Shown: in pieces, positions 43,059-53,656 of the stretch
Position numbering within the stretch: the stretch's first letter is position 1
Layout of the letters: each line of letters opens with the position of its first letter
NCBI GenBank assembly: GCA_052387695.1
Contig: JBQTIX010000076.1
Location: forward strand, 1-64,000
Length of the DNA stretch: 64,000 bases
Reading direction: 5' to 3'
Origin: Panacagrimonas sp052387695
Lineage (GTDB): Bacteria > Pseudomonadota > Gammaproteobacteria > Nevskiales > Nevskiaceae
The notes under the pieces: model-generated
The model's input: the letters and a program-made list of their open reading frames with translations, nothing else
What the model was told of the DNA's origin: nothing
The model's database searches: none
Made by a program: the position numbers and the translations under genes

Positions 43059-44126
43059 TCAACTCCCGAACGCCTCGCTTACACTCATCACCTGCCCCGA
43101 CGCCATTGCGTCGTACCCCGGCAGCGCATTGATGACAGCGCGGAACTCGGCACTGCGCAACTCTTCCAGCACCGGCTGCATGGTGGGGCTTTCGAGCGCA
43201 TCGGCACGGCAGGCGAAGAAGTAACGCTCCGAAATCAGCGGCAGGAAATCCAGTCCGAAACGTTGAGCGGGCGTTTCCACGCCGAATCCGGCGTCGGCCA
43301 TGCCGCTGGCGATGTAGGCGGCGACGGCGGCGTGGGTGAATTCGTGCGTGTCGTAGCCGTGGATACGGCGCGGATCGACCTTTTCTTGCTTCAACATCAG
43401 GTCGATCAGCAGGCGCGTGCCGGCGCCAGGCTGGCGGTTGACGAAGCGCACCTCGTCGCGGGTCAGGTCGGCCCAGCCGCGTACCTGTTTTGGATTGCCG
43501 CGCGCGGTCATGAGCCCGAGGCGGCGCGTGGCGAGCAGGATCAGGCGCGCGTCGCTGCCGCGCAGATCGCGCAGATAGTGGGCGAGACTGGGCTTCTCGA
43601 ACTCGCCGACCGGCACGTGGAAGCCGGCCATGTCGCAGCCGCCACGGGCGAGCGCGCTGACCGCTTCCACGCTCGTGCAGTACTTGAGATCAAGCGGAAT
43701 CTGCTGCTCGTGGAAGCGGTGCCGCAAGGCCTCGACCGCAAAGCCGTGACTGGCGTGCAGGCGAAGAATGCCCTGCGCGTGGCTCAGCGCGCGCTCGATT
43801 TCCGCTTCGAGTTCGGATGCGAGCGAATCGAATACCGGCGTCAGGCGCGCGGCGATGCGCCGATCCGCCCACACCAGTTTTTCGCCCAGCGCACTCAGCA
43901 CCGCACCGCGGCCGCGTACGCTCGACACCAGCGGTACCCCAAAAGCGCGCTGGCCTTCGCGCAGCACGCCCCAAGCGTAGCGGTAGCTCAGGTTCATACG
44001 TTGGCAGGCCGCGGCCAGGGTGCCGGACTCATGGACGTGGACGAGGAGTTCGATCAGGCGGGGCAGGATGGCGGCGCCCTCGCCGCGGTCGAGTTGCCAC
44101 TGGGGTTTGATCGTAACTCTGAACAT
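43059..44126 (-). CDS. transcriptional regulator: ModE/LysR-like HTH plus periplasmic-binding-protein-like domain
   Basis: A 355-residue protein. The N-terminal helix-turn-helix is of ModE/LysR type (LIELLVHVHESGTLAAACQ, MNLSYRYAWGVLREGQRAF). From about residue 110 a substrate-binding-protein fold follows (ILRLHASHGFAVEAL, FVNRQPGAGTRLLIDLML, HEFTHAAVAAYIASGMADAG), as in regulators that bind molybdate or related oxyanions. It diverges from the fds operon, whose enzyme needs a molybdenum or tungsten cofactor, so it is likely the operon regulator, analogous to FdsR. The palindrome at 44137-44158 is a candidate operator. The ligand is not proven. Confidence 0.86.
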   Translation of the reverse strand: MFRVTIKPQWQLDRGEGAAILPRLIELLVHVHESGTLAAACQRMNLSYRYAWGVLREGQRAFGVPLVSSVRGRGAVLSALGEKLVWADRRIAARLTPVFDSLASELEAEIERALSHAQGILRLHASHGFAVEALRHRFHEQQIPLDLKYCTSVEAVSALARGGCDMAGFHVPVGEFEKPSLAHYLRDLRGSDARLILLATRRLGLMTARGNPKQVRGWADLTRDEVRFVNRQPGAGTRLLIDLMLKQEKVDPRRIHGYDTHEFTHAAVAAYIASGMADAGFGVETPAQRFGLDFLPLISERYFFACRADALESPTMQPVLEELRSAEFRAVINALPGYDAMASGQVMSVSEAFGS

Positions 44127-44136
44127 CAGTGCAGGA

Positions 44137-44158
44137 TATCGGCTATCGAAAGCCGATA
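44137..44158. promoter_or_regulatory. candidate operator palindrome between regulator and fdsG
   Basis: TATCGGCT and AGCCGATA are perfect 8-bp inverted repeats with a 6-nt spacer (atcgaa), beginning 10 bp from the regulator start. The layout suits a dimeric HTH protein and autoregulation. It differs from the E. coli ModE box. Confidence 0.6.
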
Positions 44159-44295
44159 GAAGCGGTTTGGACTCACCGATTGTTGGCTTGCAGCGGATAG
44201 AGGAATAGCCTGTAAGTCTGATCTGACGGGCTTTTCACGGCGAGGACCTGAATCGGCTCATCAGCCTCCGATTTAGCGAGCGTAGAGCCAGCCAA

Positions 44296-44807
44296 ATGAA
44301 GCAGGCCAGAAAAGTAATTCCGATCAAGCCTGAGCCCGGCGGCAACCTGCCGTACGCCGAGCGAGATGCCGTTCGCGTGGCGGTGCGGACCAACCGCGAC
44401 AAGCCGGGGAACCTGCTGCCGGTATTGCACGCGGTGCAGGACGCGCTGGGTTACGTGCCGCGCGACGCGATTCCGCTGATCGCCTTCGAACTCAACCTGT
44501 CGCGCGCTGAAGTCCACGGCGTGGTCAGCTTTTATCACTGGTACCGCAGCGAGAAGCCCGGCCGCCACATCGTCTATTTGTGTCGTGCGGAGGCTTGTCA
44601 ATCGATGGGTGCAGCGCGGCTCGAGGCACATGCCAAGCAGAGTCTGGGAGTGGATTTTCACGGCACCACCGCGGATGGTGCGCTCACCCTGGAACCGGTG
44701 TACTGCCTGGGCAACTGCGCGCTGGGGCCTTCGGTGATGATCGACGATAAGCTGTGTGGGCGGGTGACACCGACGCGCTTCGATCGACTGGTCGGGGACA
44801 TGCGGGC

Positions 44808-44811
<4 letters not shown>
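44296..44811 (+). CDS. fdsG: NAD-dependent formate dehydrogenase gamma subunit (NuoE-like)
   Basis: A 171-residue thioredoxin-like 2Fe-2S protein of the NuoE family. Helical YVPRDAIPLIAFELNLSRAEVHG-type region (shown here: AIPLIAFELNLSRAEVHG) precedes the fold; cluster ligands appear in LCRAEACQSMG and VYCLGNCALGPS. In FdsGBA complexes it passes electrons between FdsA and FdsB. The start is ATG at 44296, and the region upstream carries the candidate operator. The ATG of fdsB overlaps its stop codon (ATGA). Confidence 0.94.
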
Positions 44812-46334
<1,523 letters not shown>

Positions 46335-46349
<15 letters not shown>

Positions 46350-46430
46350 CGGCCGGCTTTTCGGCCGCGTAACCCGCCATTCGCGAAATGGCGGGTTACG
46401 CCGCAAAAAGCGCGGCTAACCCGCCCTACG
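46335..46430. repeat. palindromic repeat, family D, between fdsB and fdsA
   Basis: cgtagggcgggttagc (46335-46350) and gctaacccgccctacg (46415-46430) are perfect 16-bp inverted ends. Internal gcgtaacccgcc and ggcgggttacgcc form a second stem. It separates two subunit genes of one enzyme and supplies the fdsB stop codon. Confidence 0.88.
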
Positions 46431-46449
46431 ATGTAACGGAGACACTGAC

Positions 46450-49341
46450 ATGCAATCCATCGCCGAAAACGACCTGGGCACTCCCGCGAGCGAATCCGCG
46501 AAGCTCGTCACGCTCAATATCGACGGCTTCGAGGTCAGCGTGCCGGAAGGCACGTCCGTCATGCGCGCCGCCGCGCTCGCGGACCTGAAGATTCCCAAGC
46601 TCTGCGCAACCGATCAGCTCGAAGCCTTCGGCTCCTGCCGGCTGTGCCTGGTGCAGATCGAGGGCATGAAGGGCTATCCGGCCTCGTGCACCACGCCGGT
46701 CGCACAGGGCATGAAAGTGACGACGCAGAACGGCAAGCTCGCCGAGCTGCGCCGTGGCGTGATGGAGCTGTACATCTCCGATCACCCGCTCGATTGCCTG
46801 ACCTGCCCGGCCAACGGCCACTGCGAGTTGCAGGACATGGCGGGTGTGGTCGGCCTGCGCGAAGTGCGCTACGGCTATGAGGGCGACAACCACATTCATC
46901 AATACGTGCCGGGGAAAGGCGAGGTCAATCCACGTTTCGTCGCGAAAGACGAGAGCAATCCCTACTTCACCTTCGACCCGAGCAAGTGCATCGTCTGCTC
47001 ACGCTGTGTGCGCGCCTGCGACGAGCAGCAGGGAACCCTGGCGCTGACGATTCAGGCGCGCGGTTTCGACTCGAAGGTTTCGGCCAGCGTGGACGAATCT
47101 TTCCTCGCATCCGAATGCGTGTCCTGCGGCGCCTGCGTGCAGGCCTGCCCGACGGCGACGCTCACGGAGAAGTCGGTTATCGCCATGGGCCAAGCCGAGC
47201 ACAGCGCAATCACGACCTGTGCCTATTGCGGCGTGGGCTGTTCGTTCCGCGCCGAGATGAAGGGCGAGGAAATCGTGCGCATGGTGCCGAACAAGGACGG
47301 CCACGCGAACCATGGACACTCGTGCGTGAAGGGGCGCTTCGCCATCGGCTACGCGACGCACAGCGATCGCATCACCAAGCCGATGATTCGCTCGAAGATC
47401 AGCGACCCCTGGCGCGAGGTGAGCTGGGACGAGGCGATCAGCCACGCGGCATCCGAGTTCAAGCGCATCCAGGGGACCTACGGGCTCGATTCGGTCGGTG
47501 CCATCACGTCCAGTCGCTGCACCAACGAAGAGGTCTACATCGTCCAGAAGCTGGTGCGTGCGGCTTTCGGCAACAATAACGTCGATACCTGCGCGCGTGT
47601 CTGCCACTCGCCGACCGGCTACGGCCTGAAGCAGACGCTGGGCGAGTCCGCCGGCACGCAGACCTTCGATTCGGTGATGAAGGCCGATGTGATCGTCGTG
47701 ATCGGCGCCAATCCCACCGATGGCCATCCGGTGTTTGCCTCGCAGATGAAGCGCCGCTTGCGCCAGGGCGCGAAGCTCATCGTGGCCGATCCGCGTCGCA
47801 TCGATCTCGTGCGTACACCGCACATCCAGGCGCAGCATCATCTCGCGCTGCGTCCCGGCACCAACGTCGCGCTCATCAACTCGCTGGCCCACGTGGTGGT
47901 GACGGAAGGGTTGGTGAAGGAAGACTTCGTGCGCGCGCGTTGCGATATCGAATCCTTCGACAAGTGGCGCGACTTCGTTGCGCTGGAACGTAACTCGCCA
48001 GAAGCGATGGAAGCCGTAACCGGCGTAGCGGCCGCGGAAGTGCGGGCAGCTGCGCGGCTCTACGCCAAAGCCGGCAACGGCGCGATCTACTACGGCCTCG
48101 GCGTCACGGAGCACAGCCAAGGTTCGACCATGGTCATGGGCATCGCCAACCTTGCGATGGCCACCGGCAATGTCGGCCGCGAAGGTGTTGGCGTGAATCC
48201 GTTGCGCGGCCAGAACAACGTGCAGGGCTCCTGCGACATGGGATCGTTCCCGCACGAGCTGCCGGGCTATCGCCATGTGTCGGACGACGTGGCGCGCGCC
48301 GCATTCGAAAAAGAATGGGGCGTGAAGCTCTCGGGCGAGCAGGGCTTGCGCATTCCCAATATGTTCGAGGCCTCGCTCGACGGCGAGTTCAAGGGCCTGT
48401 ACGTGCAGGGTGAGGACATCGCGCAATCCGATCCGAACACGCAGCACGTCACCGCCTCGCTGTCGGCCATGGAATGCATCGTCGTGCAGGACTTGTTTCT
48501 CAACGAGACCGCCAAGTTCGCGCACGTTTTTCTGCCGGGCTCGTCCTTCCTCGAAAAGGACGGCACGTTCACCAACGCGGAGCGTCGCATCTCGCGCGTG
48601 CGCCAGGTCATGCGGCCCAAGTCCGGCGTGGGCGAATGGGAGGCCACGCAGCGGCTCGCGAATGCGCTCGGCTATCCGATGAACTACTCGCACCCGTCCG
48701 AGATCATGGACGAGATCGCGCGGCTCACGCCCACGTTCACGGGCGTCAGCTTCGACCGGATCGATCAGCTCGGCAGCATCCAGTGGCCGTGCAACGCGCA
48801 GCATCCCGAGGGCACGCCGACCATGCACGTCGATGAGTTCGTGCGCGGCAAGGGCCGCTTCCTGGTGACGGAATACGTGGCGACGCGCGAGAAGGTCAAC
48901 GCCAAGTACCCGCTGATCATGACCACCGGCCGCATCCTGTCGCAGTACAACGTGGGCGCGCAGACGCGGCGCACGGAGAATCTTGCGTGGCACAGCGAGG
49001 ACGTGATCGAAATCCATCCGCAGGACGCGGAAGACCGCGGCATCGCCGAGGGCGACTGGCTGGGTATCGAGAGTCGCGCGGGCGACACGGTGCTGCGTGC
49101 GCGCATCACCGAGCGCATGCAGCCGGGCGTCGTTTACACGACGTTCCATCATCCGTTCTCCGGCGCCAACGTCATTACTACCGAGAACTCGGACTGGGCG
49201 ACGAATTGCCCCGAGTACAAGGTCACCGCCGTGCAGGTGACGCGCGTGAGCCAGCCTTCGGAGTGGCAGAAGCGCTACCGCGAGTTCAGCGACCGACAGC
49301 AGGAATTGTTGCGCGCAGCGGATGCGGTGGAGGCCAAGTAA
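46450..49341 (+). CDS. fdsA: NAD-dependent formate dehydrogenase alpha subunit (molybdo/tungsto-enzyme)
   Basis: The 963-residue catalytic subunit, which oxidises formate to CO2. The N-terminus is a NuoG-like iron-sulfur region (FGSCRLCLVQ, CLTCPANGHCELQDM, CIVCSRCVRACDE, CVSCGACVQACPT), followed by CAYCGVGCSF and the bis-MGD-binding domains. The metal ligand is Cys385 in ARVCHSPTG, not selenocysteine. The C-terminal RILSQYNVGAQTRR and NVITTENSDWATNCPEYK match family FdsA. The ATG is preceded by cggaga. The antisense strand carries a long shadow frame. Confidence 0.96.
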   Translation: MQSIAENDLGTPASESAKLVTLNIDGFEVSVPEGTSVMRAAALADLKIPKLCATDQLEAFGSCRLCLVQIEGMKGYPASCTTPVAQGMKVTTQNGKLAELRRGVMELYISDHPLDCLTCPANGHCELQDMAGVVGLREVRYGYEGDNHIHQYVPGKGEVNPRFVAKDESNPYFTFDPSKCIVCSRCVRACDEQQGTLALTIQARGFDSKVSASVDESFLASECVSCGACVQACPTATLTEKSVIAMGQAEHSAITTCAYCGVGCSFRAEMKGEEIVRMVPNKDGHANHGHSCVKGRFAIGYATHSDRITKPMIRSKISDPWREVSWDEAISHAASEFKRIQGTYGLDSVGAITSSRCTNEEVYIVQKLVRAAFGNNNVDTCARVCHSPTGYGLKQTLGESAGTQTFDSVMKADVIVVIGANPTDGHPVFASQMKRRLRQGAKLIVADPRRIDLVRTPHIQAQHHLALRPGTNVALINSLAHVVVTEGLVKEDFVRARCDIESFDKWRDFVALERNSPEAMEAVTGVAAAEVRAAARLYAKAGNGAIYYGLGVTEHSQGSTMVMGIANLAMATGNVGREGVGVNPLRGQNNVQGSCDMGSFPHELPGYRHVSDDVARAAFEKEWGVKLSGEQGLRIPNMFEASLDGEFKGLYVQGEDIAQSDPNTQHVTASLSAMECIVVQDLFLNETAKFAHVFLPGSSFLEKDGTFTNAERRISRVRQVMRPKSGVGEWEATQRLANALGYPMNYSHPSEIMDEIARLTPTFTGVSFDRIDQLGSIQWPCNAQHPEGTPTMHVDEFVRGKGRFLVTEYVATREKVNAKYPLIMTTGRILSQYNVGAQTRRTENLAWHSEDVIEIHPQDAEDRGIAEGDWLGIESRAGDTVLRARITERMQPGVVYTTFHHPFSGANVITTENSDWATNCPEYKVTAVQVTRVSQPSEWQKRYREFSDRQQELLRAADAVEAK

Positions 49342-49345
49342 GGCC

Positions 49346-50158
49346 ATGGCTCTACCCGCACATTCCGGAGTCCAGGTCTGGCGCGAAGACGGCGCCGCGC
49401 CGGATCGCGTGGCTGAGGAAGTGCCGGTCGCGCTGCTCTACAACGGCGAATCACATGTGGTGATGATGTGCACGCCGGCCGACCTCGAAGATTTTGCCCG
49501 CGGTTTCAGCGTCACCGAAGACATCGTCGAGCAGGTGAGCGAGATCGAGCGCGTCGCAGTGCGCGAACTGCCGCAACAGAACGGTTACGAAATCGACGTG
49601 CAGATTCCGTCCGAGCGCGCCGCGCAGCTCGCGGGCCGCCAGCGCAACCTGCAAGGCCGCACGGGCTGCGGTCTGTGCGGCGCTCAGACGCTCGAAGCGG
49701 CGATCCGCCCGCCGCGTCGCGTGCCCGCGGGCGCGAACCTGAGCCTGGCTGCGATTCGCCGCGCGCTCGAGGGTCTGCGCAAGCAGCAGCCTCTGAACGC
49801 CGCGACCGGCGCCACACACGCTGCGGCCTGGGCGACGCCGGATGGCCTGATCGTCGCGACGCGCGAGGATGTAGGCCGGCACAACGCGCTGGACAAGCTC
49901 GTCGGCCATCTGCTGACGACGCGGCAGGATCTGTCGCGCGGGTTTCTCGTCATCACCAGCCGCGCGAGTTACGAGATGGTGGCCAAGGCTGCGAGCGTCG
50001 GCATGCCCGTGGTGGTGGCGATTTCCGCGCCGACCGCCTACGCAGTGCGCGTGGCCGAAGAGGCCGGCATCACGCTGATCGGTTTCGCACGTGGTGATCG
50101 CCAGGTGATCTACGCCTGTCCCGGACGCGTCCTTGGAGCAACCGGAACGCGTTCATGA
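49346..50158 (+). CDS. fdhD: formate dehydrogenase accessory sulfurtransferase FdhD
   Basis: Transfers sulfur to the bis-MGD cofactor during formate dehydrogenase maturation. The 270-residue protein shows DLEDFARGFSVTEDI, the conserved catalytic loop TGCGLCGAQ, EDVGRHNALDKLVGHLL and VITSRASYEMV, all typical of FdhD. The start is ATG at 49346, 4 nt after the fdsA stop. The fdsD start overlaps its stop (ATGA). The order fdsGBA-fdhD-fdsD is that of known soluble Fds operons. Confidence 0.95.
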   Translation: MALPAHSGVQVWREDGAAPDRVAEEVPVALLYNGESHVVMMCTPADLEDFARGFSVTEDIVEQVSEIERVAVRELPQQNGYEIDVQIPSERAAQLAGRQRNLQGRTGCGLCGAQTLEAAIRPPRRVPAGANLSLAAIRRALEGLRKQQPLNAATGATHAAAWATPDGLIVATREDVGRHNALDKLVGHLLTTRQDLSRGFLVITSRASYEMVAKAASVGMPVVVAISAPTAYAVRVAEEAGITLIGFARGDRQVIYACPGRVLGATGTRS

Positions 50159-50379
50159 ACGTCGAACACCTCGTGCAGATGGCCAACGACATCGGTGACT
50201 TCTTTGGCGGCGAGCCGAAGCGGGACGACCAGGTTGCCGGCGTGCTCAATCACATCAAACGCTTCTGGGATCCGCGCATGCGGCGGCAGATTCTCGATTA
50301 CGTGCGCAGCGGCGGCGACGAATTGGCCGAGCATGTACGCGCGGCGGTGCTGATGCTGGAACCCGCCGCGACCCGATAG
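50155..50379 (+). CDS. fdsD: formate dehydrogenase delta subunit
   Basis: A 74-residue helical protein (VQMANDIGDFFGGEPKR, VLNHIKRFWDPRMRRQI) matching the FdsD family, needed for activity or assembly of the complex in other bacteria. It overlaps fdhD by four bases and ends the operon. Only 22 nt separate it from the convergent lipase gene; no terminator is visible. Confidence 0.93.
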   Translation: MNVEHLVQMANDIGDFFGGEPKRDDQVAGVLNHIKRFWDPRMRRQILDYVRSGGDELAEHVRAAVLMLEPAATR

Positions 50380-50401
50380 ATGGACCGTGCGCCCGATCCG
50401 C

Positions 50402-51472
50402 CTATTGCCCGAGTTCGTCCATCGCGTAAGGCATCAGCGGTGGCTCGCTGGCGGCCAGGTGTGGGTGGGGCAGACCCCTGCCCAGACTGTCCGCCACGAT
50501 TTCCAGAAGTCCGGTCACGATCGGCGCACTGAGCAGGGCGGCGAGATCAACCGGCAGCAGGCGGCACAATTCCGACGGACCCCCTGCGCGCTCCACGTCG
50601 GCCGGACCCGGGTTGCTGATGGCGTCAACTGCCAGGGCGAACGCCACCGGATCGGTGGTGCCAATGGTCCCGTGCTCTGTGAGGTATCCCGGGCAGACAT
50701 CCTGTATCAGGATGTTGGCCACGCGAGCATTGTTCTGGTCGAAATCCAGGGCGGCGGTCGGAACCGGCAGCACCGGTCGAACCAGCTCGTCGAACAGCGT
50801 ATAGATCGAGGTGTAATCGACTTCACCGGGCGTTTCGTCGCCGGCATTGAGCGCGGTGACGAAGTCCGAACCAGGGGTGAACTGGTAGATCACCTCGGGC
50901 AACAACCCGATCGGCAATTCACCCAGGCCGAGGGTGTCGAACAACGCTTCGAGTACGGCGCCCGGCAAGGCCACGTTGGTGCCGTGACTCGGCCCCGCGA
51001 ACAGGACGAAATCGCTGACGATCGCGCGTGCAGACGGCCAGAATTTGAGCGCCCAGCGCGGCATCAGCCCGCCCTGGCTGTGACCGATCATCGCGATCTT
51101 GCGACCCGTTTCCGCAAATATCCGGTGCAGCGCGTTGACGACGAACTCGGCCGACACCTGCATGTCGCCCAGCCCGCGGTCCGGGTAGGTCAGGATGCAG
51201 ACGTCGAAGCCCATCTCGACCAGCTGCGGCGTGTAGAACAGCGTGAACTCCTCGGCTCCGGTGACCGTGGTGCCATGTACCAGCAGCACGGGCGGCTTGT
51301 CGGGATGTTCGAAAGGCGTGCAGTTCAGCGCATTGTCCATCTCGGCCTTGGACGATTGCAGCGGCGGATCGGGCGGCAGGACCGCCTCGTCACCCGTTCC
51401 GCCGCTCCCGCAGCCCTGCAACAGAGAAGCGGCCAGGACGGCCAATGCCGCGACAAGCCTTGCGCTGATCAT
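50402..51472 (-). CDS. CalB-like lipase, lipoprotein
   Basis: A 356-residue alpha/beta hydrolase. The lipobox SLLQGC predicts lipidation at Cys21. The order and spacing of motifs follow Candida antarctica lipase B: VLLVHGTTVTGAEEF (oxyanion), GDMQVSAEFVVNAL, IGHSQGGLMPRWALKF (nucleophile Ser132), YTLFDELVRP (Asp228) and YLTEHGTIG (His267). The likely role is hydrolysis of lipids or hydrophobic esters at the envelope. It is alone on this strand, convergent with fdsD. The lid and specificity are not predictable. Confidence 0.85.
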   Translation of the reverse strand: MISARLVAALAVLAASLLQGCGSGGTGDEAVLPPDPPLQSSKAEMDNALNCTPFEHPDKPPVLLVHGTTVTGAEEFTLFYTPQLVEMGFDVCILTYPDRGLGDMQVSAEFVVNALHRIFAETGRKIAMIGHSQGGLMPRWALKFWPSARAIVSDFVLFAGPSHGTNVALPGAVLEALFDTLGLGELPIGLLPEVIYQFTPGSDFVTALNAGDETPGEVDYTSIYTLFDELVRPVLPVPTAALDFDQNNARVANILIQDVCPGYLTEHGTIGTTDPVAFALAVDAISNPGPADVERAGGPSELCRLLPVDLAALLSAPIVTGLLEIVADSLGRGLPHPHLAASEPPLMPYAMDELGQ

Positions 51473-51638
51473 GTGTCACTCCATTTGGAATCGCCCGGTG
51501 CACCTCCACCGGGTCCTCCGCACTTTGCCGTATCGAACGCCTCCCGTCACGTGCAGAGTCCATCATGTTGTGGTCGATAAATTACCGGCGCGGCTCGCCG
51601 AATCCTCCCACCTTCCTTCAACCGACATCCATTCACTC

Positions 51639-52046
51639 ATGCAAGACGCCACCCGTACGCTGCTGGAAAACTATTACGCCGCTTTCAATCGCGCGGACTG
51701 GAAAGCCTTCCTCGGCATGCTGACCGACGATGTGATTCACGACATCAACCAAAGCGGCCGGGAAGTGGGACGCGAGGCCTTCGGCCAATTCATGGAACGC
51801 ATGAACCGCAGTTACGCCGAGCAGATTGCGGACATCGTCATCATGGTCAGCGCAGATGGCGCGCGCGCGGCGGTGGAGTTCACTGTGCTGGGCAGGTATC
51901 TCCAGACCGACGAGGGACTGCCCCAAGCGCGTGGCCAGACTTACGAACTGCCGGGTGGAGCCTTCTTCGACGTCCGGGGTGGCAAGGTCGCGAGGGTCAG
52001 CAATTACTACAACCTTCAGGACTGGTTGCGACAGGTCGGCGCGTGA
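51639..52046 (+). CDS. ketosteroid-isomerase-related SnoaL/NTF2-like protein
   Basis: A 135-residue NTF2-like protein: LLENYYAAFNRADWKAFLGM (helix pair), DDVIHDINQSGREVGREAF, then beta strands ending GGAFFDVRGGKVARVSNYYN. The last motif is typical of SnoaL proteins of the ketosteroid-isomerase-related type. The start is ATG at 51639. The following GNAT gene overlaps its stop. It may bind or isomerise a small molecule; residues are insufficient for an activity call. Confidence 0.82.
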   Translation: MQDATRTLLENYYAAFNRADWKAFLGMLTDDVIHDINQSGREVGREAFGQFMERMNRSYAEQIADIVIMVSADGARAAVEFTVLGRYLQTDEGLPQARGQTYELPGGAFFDVRGGKVARVSNYYNLQDWLRQVGA

Positions 52047-52639
52047 TGGCCGAGCTGCGGATCGAGCTGCTGCGCGGAGCTGGGATCGCACGCCAGCTCG
52101 ATGCGCTCGCCGCGCTGCGCATCGCCGTGTTCCGCGAATGGCCCTATCTTTACGAAGGATCCGCAGAGTACGAATTGAGGTACCTCGATACCTACCTGCG
52201 TTGCGAGCGCAGCCTCGCGGTGCTGGTCTGGGATGAGGCGAGTTGCATCGGCGCGTCCACGGTTCTCCCGCTGGCCGATGCGGAAGCGGCGGCGCAGGCG
52301 CCATTTCGCGAGCACGGCCTTGCCATCGATCAGATCGATTACTTCGGCGAATCAGTGATTCTTCGACCCTATCGTGGTCGCGGTCTCGGCGTCCGGTTCT
52401 TCGAGCTGCGTGAGGCGCACGCGCGTGAACAGGGGCTCGCGCTCTGCGCGTTCTGCTCGGTGGAACGGCCGGCCGATCATCCGGCGCGACCCTTGAACGA
52501 CGTGCCGAACGATGCGTTCTGGGCCCGTCGTGGCTATCGCAAGGCGCCGGAGATCAGGGCTGGCTTTTCCTGGCCCGACATCGGCGAGACCCAATCCACC
52601 GAAAAACCCATGAGCTTCTGGCTGCGGGCACTGACGTGA
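52046..52639 (+). CDS. GNAT-family N-acetyltransferase
   Basis: A 197-residue GNAT-fold protein with the acetyl-CoA motif ILRPYRGRGLGVRFFELREAH and a C-terminal FWARRGYRKAPEI segment. N-terminal LAALRIAVFREWPYLYEGS is common in uncharacterised GNATs. The start is ATG at 52046, sharing its first base with the preceding stop codon (a GTG at 52043 is possible). Probably an operon with the SnoaL and nitrilase-family genes. The substrate is unknown. Confidence 0.85.
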   Translation: MAELRIELLRGAGIARQLDALAALRIAVFREWPYLYEGSAEYELRYLDTYLRCERSLAVLVWDEASCIGASTVLPLADAEAAAQAPFREHGLAIDQIDYFGESVILRPYRGRGLGVRFFELREAHAREQGLALCAFCSVERPADHPARPLNDVPNDAFWARRGYRKAPEIRAGFSWPDIGETQSTEKPMSFWLRALT

Positions 52640-52694
52640 GCACCCCGCACGGTGAAAAACTACTTTGCGGGTTGAGCACCGGAGGGGCGAGCGC

Positions 52695-53585
52695 ATGAGC
52701 GCGTTTCTCGCCGCGATGGCGCAGTTCCCGGTGATCCGATACCGCGACTGGGCCGAGGTCGAGGACAGGCTCGACCGCTGGGTTGCCGACGCGACGGGGC
52801 AGGGCGCGAAGCTGCTGGTGTTTCCCGAGTATGCGTCGATGTCGCTGGCGGCGCTGCTGTCGCCGTCGGCGCAGGGCGACCTTGCACTGCAGTTGCAGGA
52901 ATTGCAGGGCTTGCGGAGCGACTGGCTGGCGCTGCATCGACGTCTGGCCCATGCGCACGGCGTCCATGTGCTTGCGGGCAGCTTTCCCTGGCAGGTCGAG
53001 GGTGCGCTGCGCTACGTCAATCGCGCCTGGCTGTGCAGCCCGAACGGTGATGCACAGTTTCAGGACAAGCAGATCATGACGCGCTTCGAGCGCGAGCACT
53101 GGGGGATTTCGAGCGGTGAGCCGGCCCGGGTTTTTGCCACTTCGCTGGGCCTGATCGGCATTGCGATCTGCTACGACTCGGAGTTTCCGCTGCTGGTACG
53201 CGCGCAGGTCGAAGCGGGGGCCGAAATCCTCCTGGTGCCCTCCTGCACCGATGCGGCGGCGGGCTATCACCGGGTGCGCATCGCGGCCCAGGCGCGGGCG
53301 CTGGAGAGCCAGTGCCATGTGCTGATGTCGCCGCTGGTCGGCGAGGCGCCGTGGTCACCGGCGGTGGACGTCAACGTCGGGGCGGCGGGTCTTTACGGTC
53401 CGCCCGACAAGGGGTTCCCGGATGATGGGGTGATTGCGCAGGGACAATTGAACGAGCCGGGGTGGATCCTTGGCGAGATCGACCCGGCGCGCATGCGAAG
53501 CGTCCGTCAGGACGGGCAGGTGCTGAATTGGCGGCATTGGTCTGAGCGGATAAACACGCCGGCGAAGATCGTCCCGCTGTCCTGA
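52695..53585 (+). CDS. carbon-nitrogen hydrolase (nitrilase superfamily)
   Basis: A 296-residue enzyme with the nitrilase-superfamily catalytic triad: Glu45 (VFPEYASM), Lys125 (QFQDKQIMTRFE) and Cys159 (IAICYDSEFP). GEPARVFATSLGLIGIAICY and the C-terminal LGEIDPARM fit amidase-type members, which hydrolyse amides or nitriles. The start is ATG at 52695 with ggagg upstream; the longer frame is not used. The gap after the GNAT gene is 55 nt. Specificity not deducible. Confidence 0.92.
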   Translation: MSAFLAAMAQFPVIRYRDWAEVEDRLDRWVADATGQGAKLLVFPEYASMSLAALLSPSAQGDLALQLQELQGLRSDWLALHRRLAHAHGVHVLAGSFPWQVEGALRYVNRAWLCSPNGDAQFQDKQIMTRFEREHWGISSGEPARVFATSLGLIGIAICYDSEFPLLVRAQVEAGAEILLVPSCTDAAAGYHRVRIAAQARALESQCHVLMSPLVGEAPWSPAVDVNVGAAGLYGPPDKGFPDDGVIAQGQLNEPGWILGEIDPARMRSVRQDGQVLNWRHWSERINTPAKIVPLS

Positions 53586-53656
53586 ACCTCGGGCGAACAG
53601 CCGGAATCCACAGGGGTCACAACGGAGTGACGCTGCCGAAGACCTGACCAGGGCTG

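Noticed and set aside
47590..47620. Selenocysteine in the formate dehydrogenase alpha subunit
   Set aside because: The ligand codon is TGC (Cys385), not in-frame TGA.
46999..49347. 782-codon open frame antisense to fdsA
   Set aside because: fdsA is unambiguous; the antisense translation is Arg/His/Leu-rich without motifs, and no ribosome site or promoter supports it.
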